Assembly (NCBI GenBank): GCA_022510385.1
Contig: JAFLTQ010000016.1
Location: 1 to 63,782, forward strand
Reading direction: 5' to 3'
Origin: Muribaculaceae bacterium
Lineage (GTDB): Bacteria > Bacteroidota > Bacteroidia > Bacteroidales > Muribaculaceae
Length of the DNA stretch: 63,782 bases
Positions 45,181 through 54,649 of this stretch are shown here, one piece after another. The notes under the pieces are model-generated. The model had not been told where the DNA came from and did not search any database. It was given only the letters and a program-made list of their open reading frames with translations. How positions within the stretch are numbered: position 1 is the stretch's first letter; the number at the start of each line of letters is the position of its first letter. A program made the translations under genes and the position numbers.

Positions 45181-45822
45181 ATGAATATTGGTTTTTTATT
45201 TGATCTTGATGGTGTTTTAATCGACAGCGAAAAAGAATATAGTCGCATTTGGTCTAAGATAAACAGTGAGTTTCCCACCGGAATAGAAAATCTTGAAGAC
45301 AAGATAAAAGGTTCAACACTCACCAAGATTCTGACTGAATACTATGATTCTGAAGAGATACGAGAGAAAGTTGCAAAACGTCTCCATGAATTGGAAAACC
45401 GGATGAAATATAATTATCTTCCGTATGCAGAGAATTTCCTGTTAGAATTGAAAAGACGTAATATTCCCTGTGTTTTGGTGACAAGTAGTGATGATGAGAA
45501 GATGAATCATCTTTGGTTGCAAATCCCTCGTCTTAAAGATTTCTTTAGCAGTATTGTGACGGGAAATCAGGTTAAGACCTCCAAACCCTCACCTGAAGGA
45601 TATTTGACGGGGGCTGCCTCAATATGTGCTAATCCCAGCAACTGTGTAGTGTTTGAAGATTCTTTACAAGGAGTGATGGCGGGAAATAACTCCGGTGCCT
45701 TCGTTGTTGGAGTGGCCGGTACATTACCTGCCGAATCTTTGGCACCATATTCGCATCTTGTCATTAATAATTTCAATGAGATCGATATTGATGACCTAAT
45801 CCAAATTTTATCAGAAAGATGA
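45181..45822 (+). CDS. HAD-superfamily phosphatase (beta-phosphoglucomutase-like)
   Basis: 213 residues from ATG 45181; a TTG six codons upstream is less likely. HAD motif I is FLFDLDGVLIDSE (nucleophile Asp and acid Asp), motif II VLVTSSDD, motif III Lys in KTSKPSPEGYL and motif IV VVFEDSLQGVMAG. The helical cap in residues 15-80 places it with the phosphoglucomutase/phosphoglycolate-like group. The substrate is a small phosphosugar or phospho-compound, not resolvable here. It overlaps rarA by 4 bases (ATGA). Confidence 0.9.
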   Translation: MNIGFLFDLDGVLIDSEKEYSRIWSKINSEFPTGIENLEDKIKGSTLTKILTEYYDSEEIREKVAKRLHELENRMKYNYLPYAENFLLELKRRNIPCVLVTSSDDEKMNHLWLQIPRLKDFFSSIVTGNQVKTSKPSPEGYLTGAASICANPSNCVVFEDSLQGVMAGNNSGAFVVGVAGTLPAESLAPYSHLVINNFNEIDIDDLIQILSER

Positions 45823-47099
45823 GTTCCAATAATATCCCTTTGGCAGAAAGGTTACGACCTGCCACTTTAAACGAATATATCGGTCAATCCCATTTAGTGG
45901 GAGACAATGGTATAATACGAAGAATGATAGAGGCCGGCCGAATTAATTCATTTATATTATGGGGGCCTCCGGGAGTAGGTAAAACCACTTTGGCAATGAT
46001 AATTGCAAAGACAATTGAGGCCCCGTTCTATACGCTTAGCGCTGTCACTGCAGGCGTTAAAGAAGTTAGAGAAGTAATTGAAAAATGCAGAAATGAAGCA
46101 AATGGAATCTTCACAAAGTCCAGACCCATTCTCTTTATAGATGAAATCCATCGTTTCAGCAAGTCCCAACAAGACTCGCTCTTAGGTGCGGTGGAACAAG
46201 GAGTCGTCACCCTTATAGGAGCCACGACTGAAAATCCTTCTTTTGAGGTAATTCGTCCTCTTTTGAGTCGTTGTCAAGTTTATACACTTAAACCACTAAC
46301 TCAGGATGATTTACAGACTCTGCTTCAACGGGCTTTTGAGGCCGACCCGTTACTTAAAAAAAGAAATTATAATGTAGAAGAAACAACGGCCCTTTATAGA
46401 TTTGCAGGAGGAGATGCAAGAAAATTACTTAATATCCTTGATCTTATCGAGCAATCTACTCCGTCAAATGAAATAATACTAATAAATGACAAAATTGTCA
46501 CAGAAGTTTTGCAACAAAACATAGCGGCTTATGATAAAAACGGTGAGCTACATTATGACATAATTTCTGCATTTATTAAATCAGTGAGGGGTAGCGATCC
46601 TGATGCCGCTATCTACTGGTTAGCAAGAATGGTAGCAGGTGGTGAAGATCCCGAATTCATAGCTCGTCGACTCGTTATTCTGGCTGCTGAAGATATTGGA
46701 TTGGCCAATCCTAATGCACTTCTTTTGGCCAACGCAACTTTTGAGGCTTTAAAGAAGATAGGATGGCCCGAAGGCAGGATTATACTCTCGGAATGCACTA
46801 TATATCTTGCAAATTCACCTAAAAGCAATAGCGCATATTTGGCTATCGACAAGGCATTGGAGGAAGTTAGAAAAAGCGGAAATCTGCCGGTGCCTTTACA
46901 CCTTAGAAATGCACCTACGCAGCTTATGGCTGACCTCGGTTATCATCAAGGGTATCAATATGCGCATGATTTTGCCAATCATTATGTGGAGCAACAGTAT
47001 CTTCCTGATGGCTTACAAAACGCCTCTTTCTGGACTCCCGCTAACAATCCTCACGAAAAAAAGATGGTTGACTATCTGAATTCTATTAAAGCAAAATAA
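45819..47099 (+). CDS. rarA: replication-associated recombination protein RarA (MgsA)
   Basis: 426 residues of the AAA+ clamp-loader group. The family start [20 protein letters not shown], Walker [11 protein letters not shown] (48-57), Walker [15 protein letters not shown], sensor 1 [10 protein letters not shown] and the C-terminal [26 protein letters not shown] block are all present. It acts at stalled replication forks together with SSB and RecA. It is translationally coupled to the HAD gene and followed after 2 bases by the M48 protease gene. Confidence 0.96.
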   Translation: MSSNNIPLAERLRPATLNEYIGQSHLVGDNGIIRRMIEAGRINSFILWGPPGVGKTTLAMIIAKTIEAPFYTLSAVTAGVKEVREVIEKCRNEANGIFTKSRPILFIDEIHRFSKSQQDSLLGAVEQGVVTLIGATTENPSFEVIRPLLSRCQVYTLKPLTQDDLQTLLQRAFEADPLLKKRNYNVEETTALYRFAGGDARKLLNILDLIEQSTPSNEIILINDKIVTEVLQQNIAAYDKNGELHYDIISAFIKSVRGSDPDAAIYWLARMVAGGEDPEFIARRLVILAAEDIGLANPNALLLANATFEALKKIGWPEGRIILSECTIYLANSPKSNSAYLAIDKALEEVRKSGNLPVPLHLRNAPTQLMADLGYHQGYQYAHDFANHYVEQQYLPDGLQNASFWTPANNPHEKKMVDYLNSIKAK

Positions 47100-47101
47100 A
47101 T

Positions 47102-47914
47102 ATGAAATTAAAACAACTGACCCAAAAAATTCTTTTTGTATCGCTGGGAATAATTATGTTTGTTCCGTCTGCTGACGCAAAAATCAAACTTGACAAACTT
47201 GTGAGCGGAGCCTCTAAAGCAATCTCAGCTGCCACACTTTCCGATAATGATATAAAAGCTTACGTGCATGAATATGTTGTTTATTCCGATGCATCCAACA
47301 CAGTAGCACCGGAAAACAGTGAATATACAATCCGTTTGTTGAAACTTACTGATGGTCTGACAGATGTTGATGGTCAACCTTTGAATTTCAAGGTTTATAT
47401 GACAAATGAAGTAAATGCTTTTGCTTGTGCCGATGGCAGCGTCAGAGTTTATTCAGGACTGATGGACCTAATGAGCGATGATGAAGTTTTAGGGGTAATC
47501 GGACATGAAGTGGGCCATGTTGCTCATAAAGACACTAAAAATGCAATGAAACAATCTTTATTGAATTCCGCATTATTTGATGGTATCGGAGCTACAGGGG
47601 ATTTGGCAGCATCTTTAACTGATTCACAATTAGGCACAATAGGACAGGCTCTCCTCAATTCTAAATATTCTCGCAAACAAGAATCGAATGCTGATGATTA
47701 TGGATATGATTTCTTGAAAAAGAGCGGTAAAAATCCGTGGGCTATGGCTATGGCCTTCACTAAACTCCAATCTTTGGAAGGTACTTCTGCCGGAAATTCT
47801 TTGCAAAAAATGTTTTCATCACATCCCCAGACAAAAGACAGAATAAAGAATATTATCAAAAAATGTAAGAAAGATAATATTGCGCCCCCTGAAGGTTGCA
47901 CCTTAACAGAATAA
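47102..47914 (+). CDS. M48-family metalloprotease (LoiP-like)
   Basis: 270 residues with a signal peptide (about 1-26, cut after ADA). The zinc site is HEVGH (135-139) and the third ligand lies in SRKQESNADDYGYDF. The ACADGSVRVYSGLMDLM block just before is typical of this subfamily. It is a periplasmic protease with a probable role in envelope protein quality control. The stop of rarA and this ATG are 2 bases apart, so it belongs to the HAD-rarA unit. A strong terminator follows. Confidence 0.93.
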   Translation: MKLKQLTQKILFVSLGIIMFVPSADAKIKLDKLVSGASKAISAATLSDNDIKAYVHEYVVYSDASNTVAPENSEYTIRLLKLTDGLTDVDGQPLNFKVYMTNEVNAFACADGSVRVYSGLMDLMSDDEVLGVIGHEVGHVAHKDTKNAMKQSLLNSALFDGIGATGDLAASLTDSQLGTIGQALLNSKYSRKQESNADDYGYDFLKKSGKNPWAMAMAFTKLQSLEGTSAGNSLQKMFSSHPQTKDRIKNIIKKCKKDNIAPPEGCTLTE

Positions 47915-47969
47915 TTTAGAATCTTTACCGGGGTACATTTTTAATATAGGTTAGGAATAATAAAAATTT

Positions 47970-48008
47970 CGCAAGTTAGAACTTAAAAATCTTCTAACTT
48001 GCGTTTTT
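47970..48008. terminator. bidirectional terminator
   Basis: CGCAAGTTAGAA pairs with TTCTAACTTGCG in a perfect 12-bp stem. TTTTTAT follows on the plus strand, and AAATTTTTATTA on the minus strand. It serves the M48 gene and the convergent DUF488 gene. Confidence 0.9.
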
Positions 48009-48039
48009 ATACTATATCATTAATTTAAACCGGTTAACC

Positions 48040-48390
48040 CTATTGTTTTATCATTGATAACACCACAACTGCATTGTTATGTTGTTCATCATGGGATGAA
48101 TACAATAAAGTCACGACCGGTTTTTCTAACAGAAGTTTTTTAAAAGGGGGGAATGCGGGATTATCATTCAATTCTTCTTTATATTTATCGACGAATTGTG
48201 ACCAACGATTCTCCGGATCTTCATGAAACCATTCTCTCAATTCCGTCGAAGGGGATATCTGTTTTTCCCACAGGTCATAGTGGAAAGTTTCATGCGATAA
48301 ACCTCTCGGCCAAAGCCTGTCGATATAAACCCTAAAACCATCGTTATTGCTATCAGTGTCATAAGCTCTTTTTATTTTAAATTGTGTCAT
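48040..48390 (-). CDS. DUF488 family protein
   Basis: 116 residues with the family signatures IKRAYD, RVYIDRLWPRGLS, the WHEDPENRWSQF-like FHEDPENRW block and the end VTLLYSSHDEQHNNAVVL. The family is widespread in bacteria and has no established reaction; an RNA- or nucleotide-related role has been suggested. It is transcribed alone, and its upstream region is shared with the efflux operon. Confidence 0.9.
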   Translation of the reverse strand: MTQFKIKRAYDTDSNNDGFRVYIDRLWPRGLSHETFHYDLWEKQISPSTELREWFHEDPENRWSQFVDKYKEELNDNPAFPPFKKLLLEKPVVTLLYSSHDEQHNNAVVVLSMIKQ

Positions 48391-48444
48391 ATAATTTATC
48401 TTTTATAATTTCAACAAATCTTAATCCGTAAGGTTCACCCTATT

Positions 48445-48463
48445 ATTTATTTTATTTTATTTT
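48445..48463 (+). repeat. pentanucleotide tract (ATTTT)3 plus partial
   Basis: Three exact ATTTT units (48449-48463) follow an ATTT. The tract lies about 20 bases upstream of the efflux operon -33 region. Copy-number slippage could alter the promoter or act as an UP element. Confidence 0.45.
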
Positions 48464-48483
48464 ATTAACATATTAAACTAACA

Positions 48484-48495
48484 AGGATTAATCCT
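48484..48495. promoter_or_regulatory. 12-bp perfect palindrome, candidate operator of the efflux operon
   Basis: AGGATTAATCCT is a perfect palindrome between the pentanucleotide tract and the -7 box at 48503. It abuts the expected -33 position, so a protein bound here would block RNA polymerase. No regulator gene lies adjacent. Confidence 0.45.
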
Positions 48496-48502
48496 AATTT
48501 TA

Positions 48503-48510
48503 TAATTTTG
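48503..48510 (+). promoter_or_regulatory. -7 box of the efflux operon
   Basis: TAATTTTG matches TAnnTTTG exactly, 19 bases before the ATG at 48530. The -33 region lacks TTTG and is occupied by the palindrome at 48484-48495. Confidence 0.5.
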
Positions 48511-48529
48511 TTGTAATAAAGAGATTATT

Positions 48530-49906
48530 ATGAAAAAATCATTATATCTTGCTTTTCTCCTCTCCATGTTTTCTCAGATAAATATGAAAGGCGAGGAATT
48601 CTCTTTCCCTACAGATATAAATATAGAAAAAATTACAGAGAGTTCACCGATATCAATGCCGGAAGTATGGAGTTTTGATGATTGTGTCAACTGGGCGATA
48701 GCCAACAATATAGATATCCGGTCGTCTATGCTTGCAGTGTTGGAAGCAGATGAGAATATAGGGATGGCTAAAGATGCCTTTCTACCCTTTGTCGGTTTTT
48801 CTACAAACCATTCATTCACCAATTATCCATCTCCTCAACCGGGACAAATCAATAATGCCTATAATAGTTCCTATAATATCAATGCAAGCTGGACTATATG
48901 GGAAGGAAATGCAAGAAAATATCGTTTAGAATCAAGTAAACTTGCAAAACTCCAACAGCAACTTTATGGAGATGACGTGGTTAAAAACCTTCAATTAGGG
49001 ATTCTTCAGGCCTATCTAAACATCCTCTACGCTGCAGAAGCGGTAGATATTGCAAAAAAATCATTGGAAGTGAGTTCGGCACAGGCTTCGCGTACCAAAA
49101 GATTGATGGAAACCGGCAGAACTTCACGCGTTGATTATGCGCAGATTGAGAGTCAAAAAGCTCAGGATGAATATAACCTTGTGCAAGCCAAATCCTCCTA
49201 CAATACTGCTATTGTGTCGCTCAAAAATCTCTTAAACCTTGGGCTTGATTACAATCTTCAAATTAAAGATGTGAATTTTTCTGATTCTCAAATAAATCAA
49301 CCTCTTCCTTCAAAAACACAGGTTTTTGAAATCGCAATGAATTGGTTGCCTCAATTTAAAAGCAATGAGCTTAATAAATCGATATTTGATTATAATATAA
49401 AAATTGCAAAATCATCCTATTTCCCATCGATATCCCTAAACGGAGGGTTAGGATCCGGATATAATTCCTCCGGCAACAATTCCTGGGGAAGCCAGATGAA
49501 AAATTTCTTTAATGAAAATATCGGATTAAGCCTTTCAGTCCCTATTTATGATGGTAATGCCACAAGAAGAGCTGTAAATATAGCAAAACTTCAAGCTTTA
49601 GAATATGATCTGACCAAGACTCAGCTTCAGAATGAGTTATCACAGACAATTGAAAATCTCTTTATTGAGTCTGATAATGCACGTGCCAGATATGAGTCAG
49701 GACTATCACAACTTGAGGCCACGAGCTTAAGTGCTGAACTTGTAGACCGTCAGTTTGAGTTAGGGCTTGTCAATCCCTTGGAACTCCTGACAGCTCATAA
49801 TAATCTGCTGAATGCCAGACTTGAGCTACTTCAAAGCAAATATATGGCTATCTTATCTAATAAAACAATAGGATATTATGCAACCTCCCAAGTTACAATC
49901 CCTTAA
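48530..49906 (+). CDS. TolC-family outer-membrane efflux protein
   Basis: 458 residues with a signal peptide (about 1-19). The two tandem outer-membrane efflux repeats are visible: the first starts WSFDDCVNWAIANNIDIRSS, and the second runs from about residue 270 to the end with the long helix ELVDRQFELGLVNPLELLTAHNNLLNARLELL. It forms the trimeric outer-membrane tunnel for the pump encoded downstream. First gene of the tolC-macA-macB operon; the stop is 4 bases from the next start. Confidence 0.94.
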   Translation: MKKSLYLAFLLSMFSQINMKGEEFSFPTDINIEKITESSPISMPEVWSFDDCVNWAIANNIDIRSSMLAVLEADENIGMAKDAFLPFVGFSTNHSFTNYPSPQPGQINNAYNSSYNINASWTIWEGNARKYRLESSKLAKLQQQLYGDDVVKNLQLGILQAYLNILYAAEAVDIAKKSLEVSSAQASRTKRLMETGRTSRVDYAQIESQKAQDEYNLVQAKSSYNTAIVSLKNLLNLGLDYNLQIKDVNFSDSQINQPLPSKTQVFEIAMNWLPQFKSNELNKSIFDYNIKIAKSSYFPSISLNGGLGSGYNSSGNNSWGSQMKNFFNENIGLSLSVPIYDGNATRRAVNIAKLQALEYDLTKTQLQNELSQTIENLFIESDNARARYESGLSQLEATSLSAELVDRQFELGLVNPLELLTAHNNLLNARLELLQSKYMAILSNKTIGYYATSQVTIP

Positions 49907-49910
49907 AATT

Positions 49911-51095
49911 ATGAATAAATTTCATTATAGTTACCTCACTCCAATATTAGCCATTTCCTTAATATCTTGTAGCGAAAAGGTTAAGATGGAAATAGATGAA
50001 TATGAGGTAAAACCTATTTCAATGTCTGAAGTTGTCACTGCAACCGGTACAATGGAATCCGTGACTCAGGTGAATGTGGGAACCCAAGTCACCGGTATAA
50101 TTGATCATCTCTATGTAGATTATAATGACCATGTGACCAAAGGGCAGCTTCTTGCAGAACTCGAAAAAACATTATTGGAATCTGATTTAAAAAGCGCAGA
50201 TGCCAATATGGCTTCAGCAGAAGCGAGCTATGAATATGCAAAGGCGAATTATGAAAGAGACAAGAAACTACATGACGAGCAACTAATATCTGACTATGAA
50301 TTCCAGACATCGCAGAGAGATTATGACGTTGCACGTCTGAGTTTTGAGAAGAGTAAAGCCGACAGGGTCAGAGCAGCCAAGAATCTTAATTACGCAGAGA
50401 TTTATTCGCCAATTGATGGTATTGTAATTTCGAGAGAGGTTGAGGTGGGTCAGACTGTGGTGTCGAGCATGAATGTGGCCGACCTTTATGTAATAGCCGA
50501 CCTCGAAAATATGCAGGTTGTCGGGAACGTGGATGAAGCAGATATAGGACAAGTTAAAGTGGGGCAACGTGTCACGTTTACTGTCGATGCTTATCCTGAC
50601 GATATTTTTTCAGGCACTGTGACGCAAGTGAGATTGAATCCCACAACCACCTCAAATGTTGTGACTTATGAAGTGATTGTAAATGCGCCGAATCCGGATC
50701 TGAAACTTATTCCGGGCATGACTGCCAACCTGACTATTTATACCCTTGAACTTAATGATGCAATAGCAGTGCCCCTGAAAGCTCTTAAATTTGAGCCTCT
50801 CCCTCCTGAAGATGAAGAATCCAACCTTCCTAAACCTGAACCTCTTCCCTCTCCGGTCAAAAATTCCGTTTGGGTTGTTAAGGACGGGAAAATTGTGGAA
50901 ACTGAAGTGGAGCTGGGTGTTGCAAACAATATCTATCAGCAAATTACTTCTGGTTTAGGGCCCGGTGAAAAAGTTGCGCTTCAATATGTAGAGATTAAAA
51001 ATAAGTCTTCAGAAGTTAATCGACAGGAAAATCCCTTCTTACCCAAACCTCCGGGCGCAAACAGAAATAATAAGAAAGAGGATTCAAAAAAATAA
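49911..51095 (+). CDS. MacA-type periplasmic adaptor lipoprotein
   Basis: 394 residues from ATG 49911. An earlier ATG at 49878 lies inside the TolC gene and would bury the lipoprotein signal. The N-terminus ends in a lipobox LISC (Cys about residue 22), so the adaptor is lipid-anchored. A barrel-sandwich (VNVGTQVTGIIDHLYVDYND), a coiled-coil hairpin (about 95-150, ADANMASAEASYEYAKANYE) and beta-barrel segments follow. The Pro-rich loop PPEDEESNLPKPEPLPSP is an unusual insertion near residue 300. It links the MacB transporter to TolC. Confidence 0.94.
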   Translation: MNKFHYSYLTPILAISLISCSEKVKMEIDEYEVKPISMSEVVTATGTMESVTQVNVGTQVTGIIDHLYVDYNDHVTKGQLLAELEKTLLESDLKSADANMASAEASYEYAKANYERDKKLHDEQLISDYEFQTSQRDYDVARLSFEKSKADRVRAAKNLNYAEIYSPIDGIVISREVEVGQTVVSSMNVADLYVIADLENMQVVGNVDEADIGQVKVGQRVTFTVDAYPDDIFSGTVTQVRLNPTTTSNVVTYEVIVNAPNPDLKLIPGMTANLTIYTLELNDAIAVPLKALKFEPLPPEDEESNLPKPEPLPSPVKNSVWVVKDGKIVETEVELGVANNIYQQITSGLGPGEKVALQYVEIKNKSSEVNRQENPFLPKPPGANRNNKKEDSKK

Positions 51096-51099
51096 CAAG

Positions 51100-51843
51100 A
51101 TGCCTAAAGAAATAATCAGAATAGAAAAACTGAAGCGTTATTTCAAGGTTGGAGATGAGACCGTTAAGGCTTTGAGAGGTATCTCTTTTACAATCTACGA
51201 AGGAGAATTTGTCACTATCATGGGCACATCAGGCTCTGGGAAATCAACACTGCTTAATACTTTGGGGTGTTTAGATACGCCTACTGCCGGAGAGTACTAT
51301 CTCGACGGGATAAACGTAAGCGGAATGGGGAAGAATGAAAGAGCGAAAATTAGAAATAGAAAGATTGGTTTTATATTCCAGAACTATAATCTTCTTCCCA
51401 AGACAACAGCGCTTGAAAATGTGGAACTTCCGCTACTTTATAACTCTGCCATCAGTGCTAAACAAAGAAGCGAAATGGCAGAGCATTGTTTGCGGGAAGT
51501 TGGCTTGGGTGACCGACTTTATCACCGTTCCAACCAGATGTCGGGAGGTCAGCAGCAGCGTGTTGCTATTGCCAGGGCTTTAGTTAATAATCCTGCTATT
51601 ATTCTCGCAGATGAAGCAACGGGAAATCTTGACACCCGAACTTCCTTCTCTATTCTGACACTTTTTCAGAAGCTATATAATGAAGGAAAGACTTTAATAT
51701 TTGTCACACATAATCCGGAAATTGCAATGTATTCTTCACGGAATATTTTGCTAAAAGATGGAAGGATTGTCAGTGATGAGTATAATTCCGATATTAAATC
51801 AGCAGAAGAAGTCTATAATAATCTTCCCGTGGATAATGATTGA
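51100..51843 (+). CDS. MacB-type ABC transporter ATPase
   Basis: 247 residues. Walker A GTSGSGKST (42-50), Q loop NYNLLPKTTALENVELPLLY, ABC signature MSGGQQQRVAIARAL, Walker B ILADEATGNLDT and the switch His in FVTHNPEIA are present. It powers a mechanotransmission-type pump. In E. coli this domain is fused to the permease; here it is a separate gene. It starts 4 bases after the adaptor stop. Confidence 0.95.
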   Translation: MPKEIIRIEKLKRYFKVGDETVKALRGISFTIYEGEFVTIMGTSGSGKSTLLNTLGCLDTPTAGEYYLDGINVSGMGKNERAKIRNRKIGFIFQNYNLLPKTTALENVELPLLYNSAISAKQRSEMAEHCLREVGLGDRLYHRSNQMSGGQQQRVAIARALVNNPAIILADEATGNLDTRTSFSILTLFQKLYNEGKTLIFVTHNPEIAMYSSRNILLKDGRIVSDEYNSDIKSAEEVYNNLPVDND

Positions 51844-51880
51844 AAAGACTTTTAAAATTTGAAAATCGAAAAGCACACAG

Positions 51881-53101
51881 ATGAATATTAAGAATCTTCT
51901 GAAGGTAGCCTTGAAGGCACTGAATAACAATAAGATGCGATGTTTCCTAACAATGTTGGGAGTCATAATTGGAGTTGGAGCCGTAATAGCCATGTTGGCT
52001 ATCGGACAAGGCTCTAAAAATTCAATCAAGGCTCAAATTTCGGAAATGGGAAGTAATATGATAATGATCTTTCCGGGAGCTGAAAACAGAGGAGGAGTAA
52101 GGCAAAGCAGCGATGATATGCAAACGTTGAAACCTTCTGATTATGAGGCAATCGTTAATCAGGCTACAACTGTGGCACATATCACTCCTTCAGTGAGCAG
52201 TTCAGGTCAATGGATCTATGGCAACAATAATTACCCTTCTCAATTGCAAGGCGTTAATTCCGAATATCTTGAGATTCGTCAAAGGAAAGTCACAAATGGA
52301 GAAATGTTCACTGAAGATGATGTCAAAAGGGCTGCTAAGGTAGCAGTTATTGGCAAGACTTTGGTAGACAATCTTTTCCCTGATGGCACGGATCCTGTAG
52401 GTAAAGTTGTCAGATTCGGTTCGATTCCAATGACTATTATAGGCGTTCTGGATGAAAAGGGTTATAATACAATGGGGCAAGACCAAGATAATATTGCGCT
52501 TGCTCCATATACAACCGTAATGAAGCGTGTCTTGGCAACAGATTATTTACAAGGAATGCAAGCATCTGCTATCAATGAGGAGGAAACTCAAAGAACAATA
52601 GCAGAAATTACCGATATACTCCGAACACAACATAAACTTAGAGATACTGACGTGGATAATTTCACAATACGTTCAATGCAGGAACTTGCAGAAATGATTT
52701 CTTCCACCTCCGCAATGATGACTATTCTCCTTGCTGCAGTCGCCGGAATATCTCTTCTTGTCGGCGGAATCGGCATCATGAATATCATGATTGTAAGTGT
52801 TACGGAACGAACAAGGGAAATCGGACTTCGAATGAGTATTGGTGCCAGAGGTAAAGACATTATGATGCAATTCTTGATTGAGGCCGTAATTATCTCAGTA
52901 ACAGGCGGAATCTTAGGTATTTTATTAGGAGCCTTTACCACTTGGATGATAAAGGTGATAGCTCACTGGCCTGTAATAATCGAGGCTTCTTCTGTGGTAC
53001 TCTCTTTTGTGGTCTGCACTGTGATTGGTATTATTTTCGGATTTTATCCGGCAGCCAAAGCATCACATCTTGACCCAATTGAGGCAATACGCTACGAATG
53101 A
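51881..53101 (+). CDS. MacB-type ABC transporter permease
   Basis: 406 residues. The first membrane helix (about 16-42) has the family start MRCFLTMLGVIIGVGAVIAMLAIG. A large periplasmic domain (45-280) follows, then three helices in FtsX order. The second half begins ISLLVGGIGIMNIMIVSVTERTREIGLRMSIGA and ends with FGFYPAAKASHLDPIEAIRYE. It forms the membrane part of the efflux pump; the cargo (drug, lipid or peptide) is unknown. Its stop overlaps tilS by 4 bases. Confidence 0.95.
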   Translation: MNIKNLLKVALKALNNNKMRCFLTMLGVIIGVGAVIAMLAIGQGSKNSIKAQISEMGSNMIMIFPGAENRGGVRQSSDDMQTLKPSDYEAIVNQATTVAHITPSVSSSGQWIYGNNNYPSQLQGVNSEYLEIRQRKVTNGEMFTEDDVKRAAKVAVIGKTLVDNLFPDGTDPVGKVVRFGSIPMTIIGVLDEKGYNTMGQDQDNIALAPYTTVMKRVLATDYLQGMQASAINEEETQRTIAEITDILRTQHKLRDTDVDNFTIRSMQELAEMISSTSAMMTILLAAVAGISLLVGGIGIMNIMIVSVTERTREIGLRMSIGARGKDIMMQFLIEAVIISVTGGILGILLGAFTTWMIKVIAHWPVIIEASSVVLSFVVCTVIGIIFGFYPAAKASHLDPIEAIRYE

Positions 53102-54057
53102 AAAAAATATTTAGACCCCATCCTATTGAAACTTCTGTTAAAGTAACAGCGGAAGAACACAATATTAAAAAAGTGCTTGTGGCTTTGAGTGGAGGTGCCG
53201 ATAGCATGGCCACTATTTACGCTTTACATAGAAGCGGCATTTACACTATAGCTTTACATTGCAATTTTCATTTAAGAGGGAAAGAAAGCGACCGAGACAC
53301 TCTCTTTGTTAAGGAATTTTGTCGACAAAACTTTATTCCTCTGGAAATAAAAGATTTTAATGTAGAGACATACTTGAATGAAAATCCCGGTGAATCAATT
53401 GAAATGGCGTGTAGAAATCTGAGACACGATTGGTTTGACAAAATGCTGAAAGAGACCGGATTCGACAGAATAGCAACAGGACATAATGCCGATGACAATA
53501 TTGAGACATTTTTCCTTAATATGCTCAGAGGCTCGGGAAGTCGGGGATTAAGAGGAATGATTGGAGATAATGGTAAAATATGGCGTCCTCTTCTTTCTTT
53601 TCATAGAAATGAAATTCTTGAATATCTCAATAATAATAATGTTAAATATGTTATAGATTCCACGAATTTGGAATCAGATTTCAGGAGAAACTTTCTGAGG
53701 AATGAAATAATTCCTCTTTTGAAAAGCAAATGGCCCGGTTTTAATGCCTCCATGGATAAGACAATAAAAAATATGGAGGCGGAGAATAATATATGTGAAA
53801 GTTATTTGAACGATATTTTAGCGACATCACCGGCTACTTTATCTATTGATAAGATTATAGCATCAAAAGCTCCCCTATTGCTGATAAAACGTTTTATCGA
53901 TCCTTATGGCCCCTTTGCCACGACTCCTGAGGAAATCCTTGCTGCTATAAAAGCAAATAAGCCACACATCAGAAGATGGCGGCTTAAATCCGGAGGAGTA
54001 TTTCTTAGAAACGGTAAGCTATTTATTGAAATGAGTCATGGCGAAAGCTGCTCCTGA
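53098..54057 (+). CDS. tilS: tRNA(Ile)-lysidine synthase, short form
   Basis: 319 residues. The ATP-pyrophosphatase P-loop VALSGGADSMATI (31-36 is SGGADS), the HNADDNIETFFLNMLRGSG block and RRNFLRNEIIPLLK are diagnostic. It attaches lysine to C34 of the CAU-anticodon tRNA-Ile so that it reads AUA, an essential function. Typical TilS proteins are 430-460 residues; this one lacks the C-terminal TilS domain and ends shortly after the middle substrate domain. The start is coupled to the MacB permease by an ATGA overlap. The 3' end overlaps the convergent pth gene by 39 bases. Confidence 0.94.
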   Translation: MKKIFRPHPIETSVKVTAEEHNIKKVLVALSGGADSMATIYALHRSGIYTIALHCNFHLRGKESDRDTLFVKEFCRQNFIPLEIKDFNVETYLNENPGESIEMACRNLRHDWFDKMLKETGFDRIATGHNADDNIETFFLNMLRGSGSRGLRGMIGDNGKIWRPLLSFHRNEILEYLNNNNVKYVIDSTNLESDFRRNFLRNEIIPLLKSKWPGFNASMDKTIKNMEAENNICESYLNDILATSPATLSIDKIIASKAPLLLIKRFIDPYGPFATTPEEILAAIKANKPHIRRWRLKSGGVFLRNGKLFIEMSHGESCS

Positions 54058-54645
54058 AAGACAAAAAGCTTTTATCGCTTCCACTGCAGTTTCAATCTTT
54101 CCCTGAAGTTGCTCATGCTCTTCTTTGGAAAAATGACCCAACACGTAATTAACCTGTCCTCCTTTCGCAAATTCATTCCCCACTCCAAACCTTAATCTGG
54201 CATAATTACGGTTTCCTAATTGCTCAGATATACTTTTTAATCCATTATGCCCTCCTTCCGATCCTGATTCACGGATTCTGATTGTTCCGAAAGGCAAAGC
54301 TATGTCATCAACAAGAATTAACAGTTGTGGTAACGGCAATTTCTCCTTGTTCATCCAATATCTGACTGCAACACCACTTAAATTCATATAAGTGGAAGGC
54401 TTCAAAACCATAAGTTCACAATTTTTCACCCTCACCTTAGCCATATCTCCATAGCGACAGGATGTGAATGTCGCTCCACTTTCCTGTGCAAATTTATCGG
54501 CTATCATAAAACCGATATTATGCCTTGTTCCAACATATTCTTGTCCGATATTACCCAGTCCAACTATCAAGAATTTCTTCATCCCTTTTTCTTTCTGCCC
54601 TTTCTCCTTATCTTTACAAAATAGTTGTTGCAAAAACTTTAACAT
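54019..54645 (-). CDS. pth: peptidyl-tRNA hydrolase
   Basis: 208 residues; an internal ATG at 54582 would start right at the conserved FLIVGLGNIGQEYVGTRHN. The first 21 residues (FLQQLFCKDKEKGQKEKG) are then a basic extension sometimes found in this phylum. Catalytic His is in GTRHNIGF (His20 of the classic numbering), with Asn in STYMNLSG and Asp in VDDIALPFG. It frees stalled peptidyl-tRNA. It starts 4 bases after hslR and runs into tilS on the other strand. Confidence 0.94.
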   Translation of the reverse strand: MLKFLQQLFCKDKEKGQKEKGMKKFLIVGLGNIGQEYVGTRHNIGFMIADKFAQESGATFTSCRYGDMAKVRVKNCELMVLKPSTYMNLSGVAVRYWMNKEKLPLPQLLILVDDIALPFGTIRIRESGSEGGHNGLKSISEQLGNRNYARLRFGVGNEFAKGGQVNYVLGHFSKEEHEQLQGKIETAVEAIKAFCLSGAAFAMTHFNK

Positions 54646-54649
54646 CCTT

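Noticed and set aside
49878..49910. Upstream ATG start of the MacA adaptor
   Set aside because: It overlaps the TolC coding end and adds PPKLQSLKI before the lipobox signal. ATG 49911 gives a normal lipoprotein start.
54583..54645. Treating the first 21 residues of Pth as an error
   Set aside because: A 4-base gap to hslR supports translation from 54645, and basic extensions are plausible in this group. Both starts remain possible.
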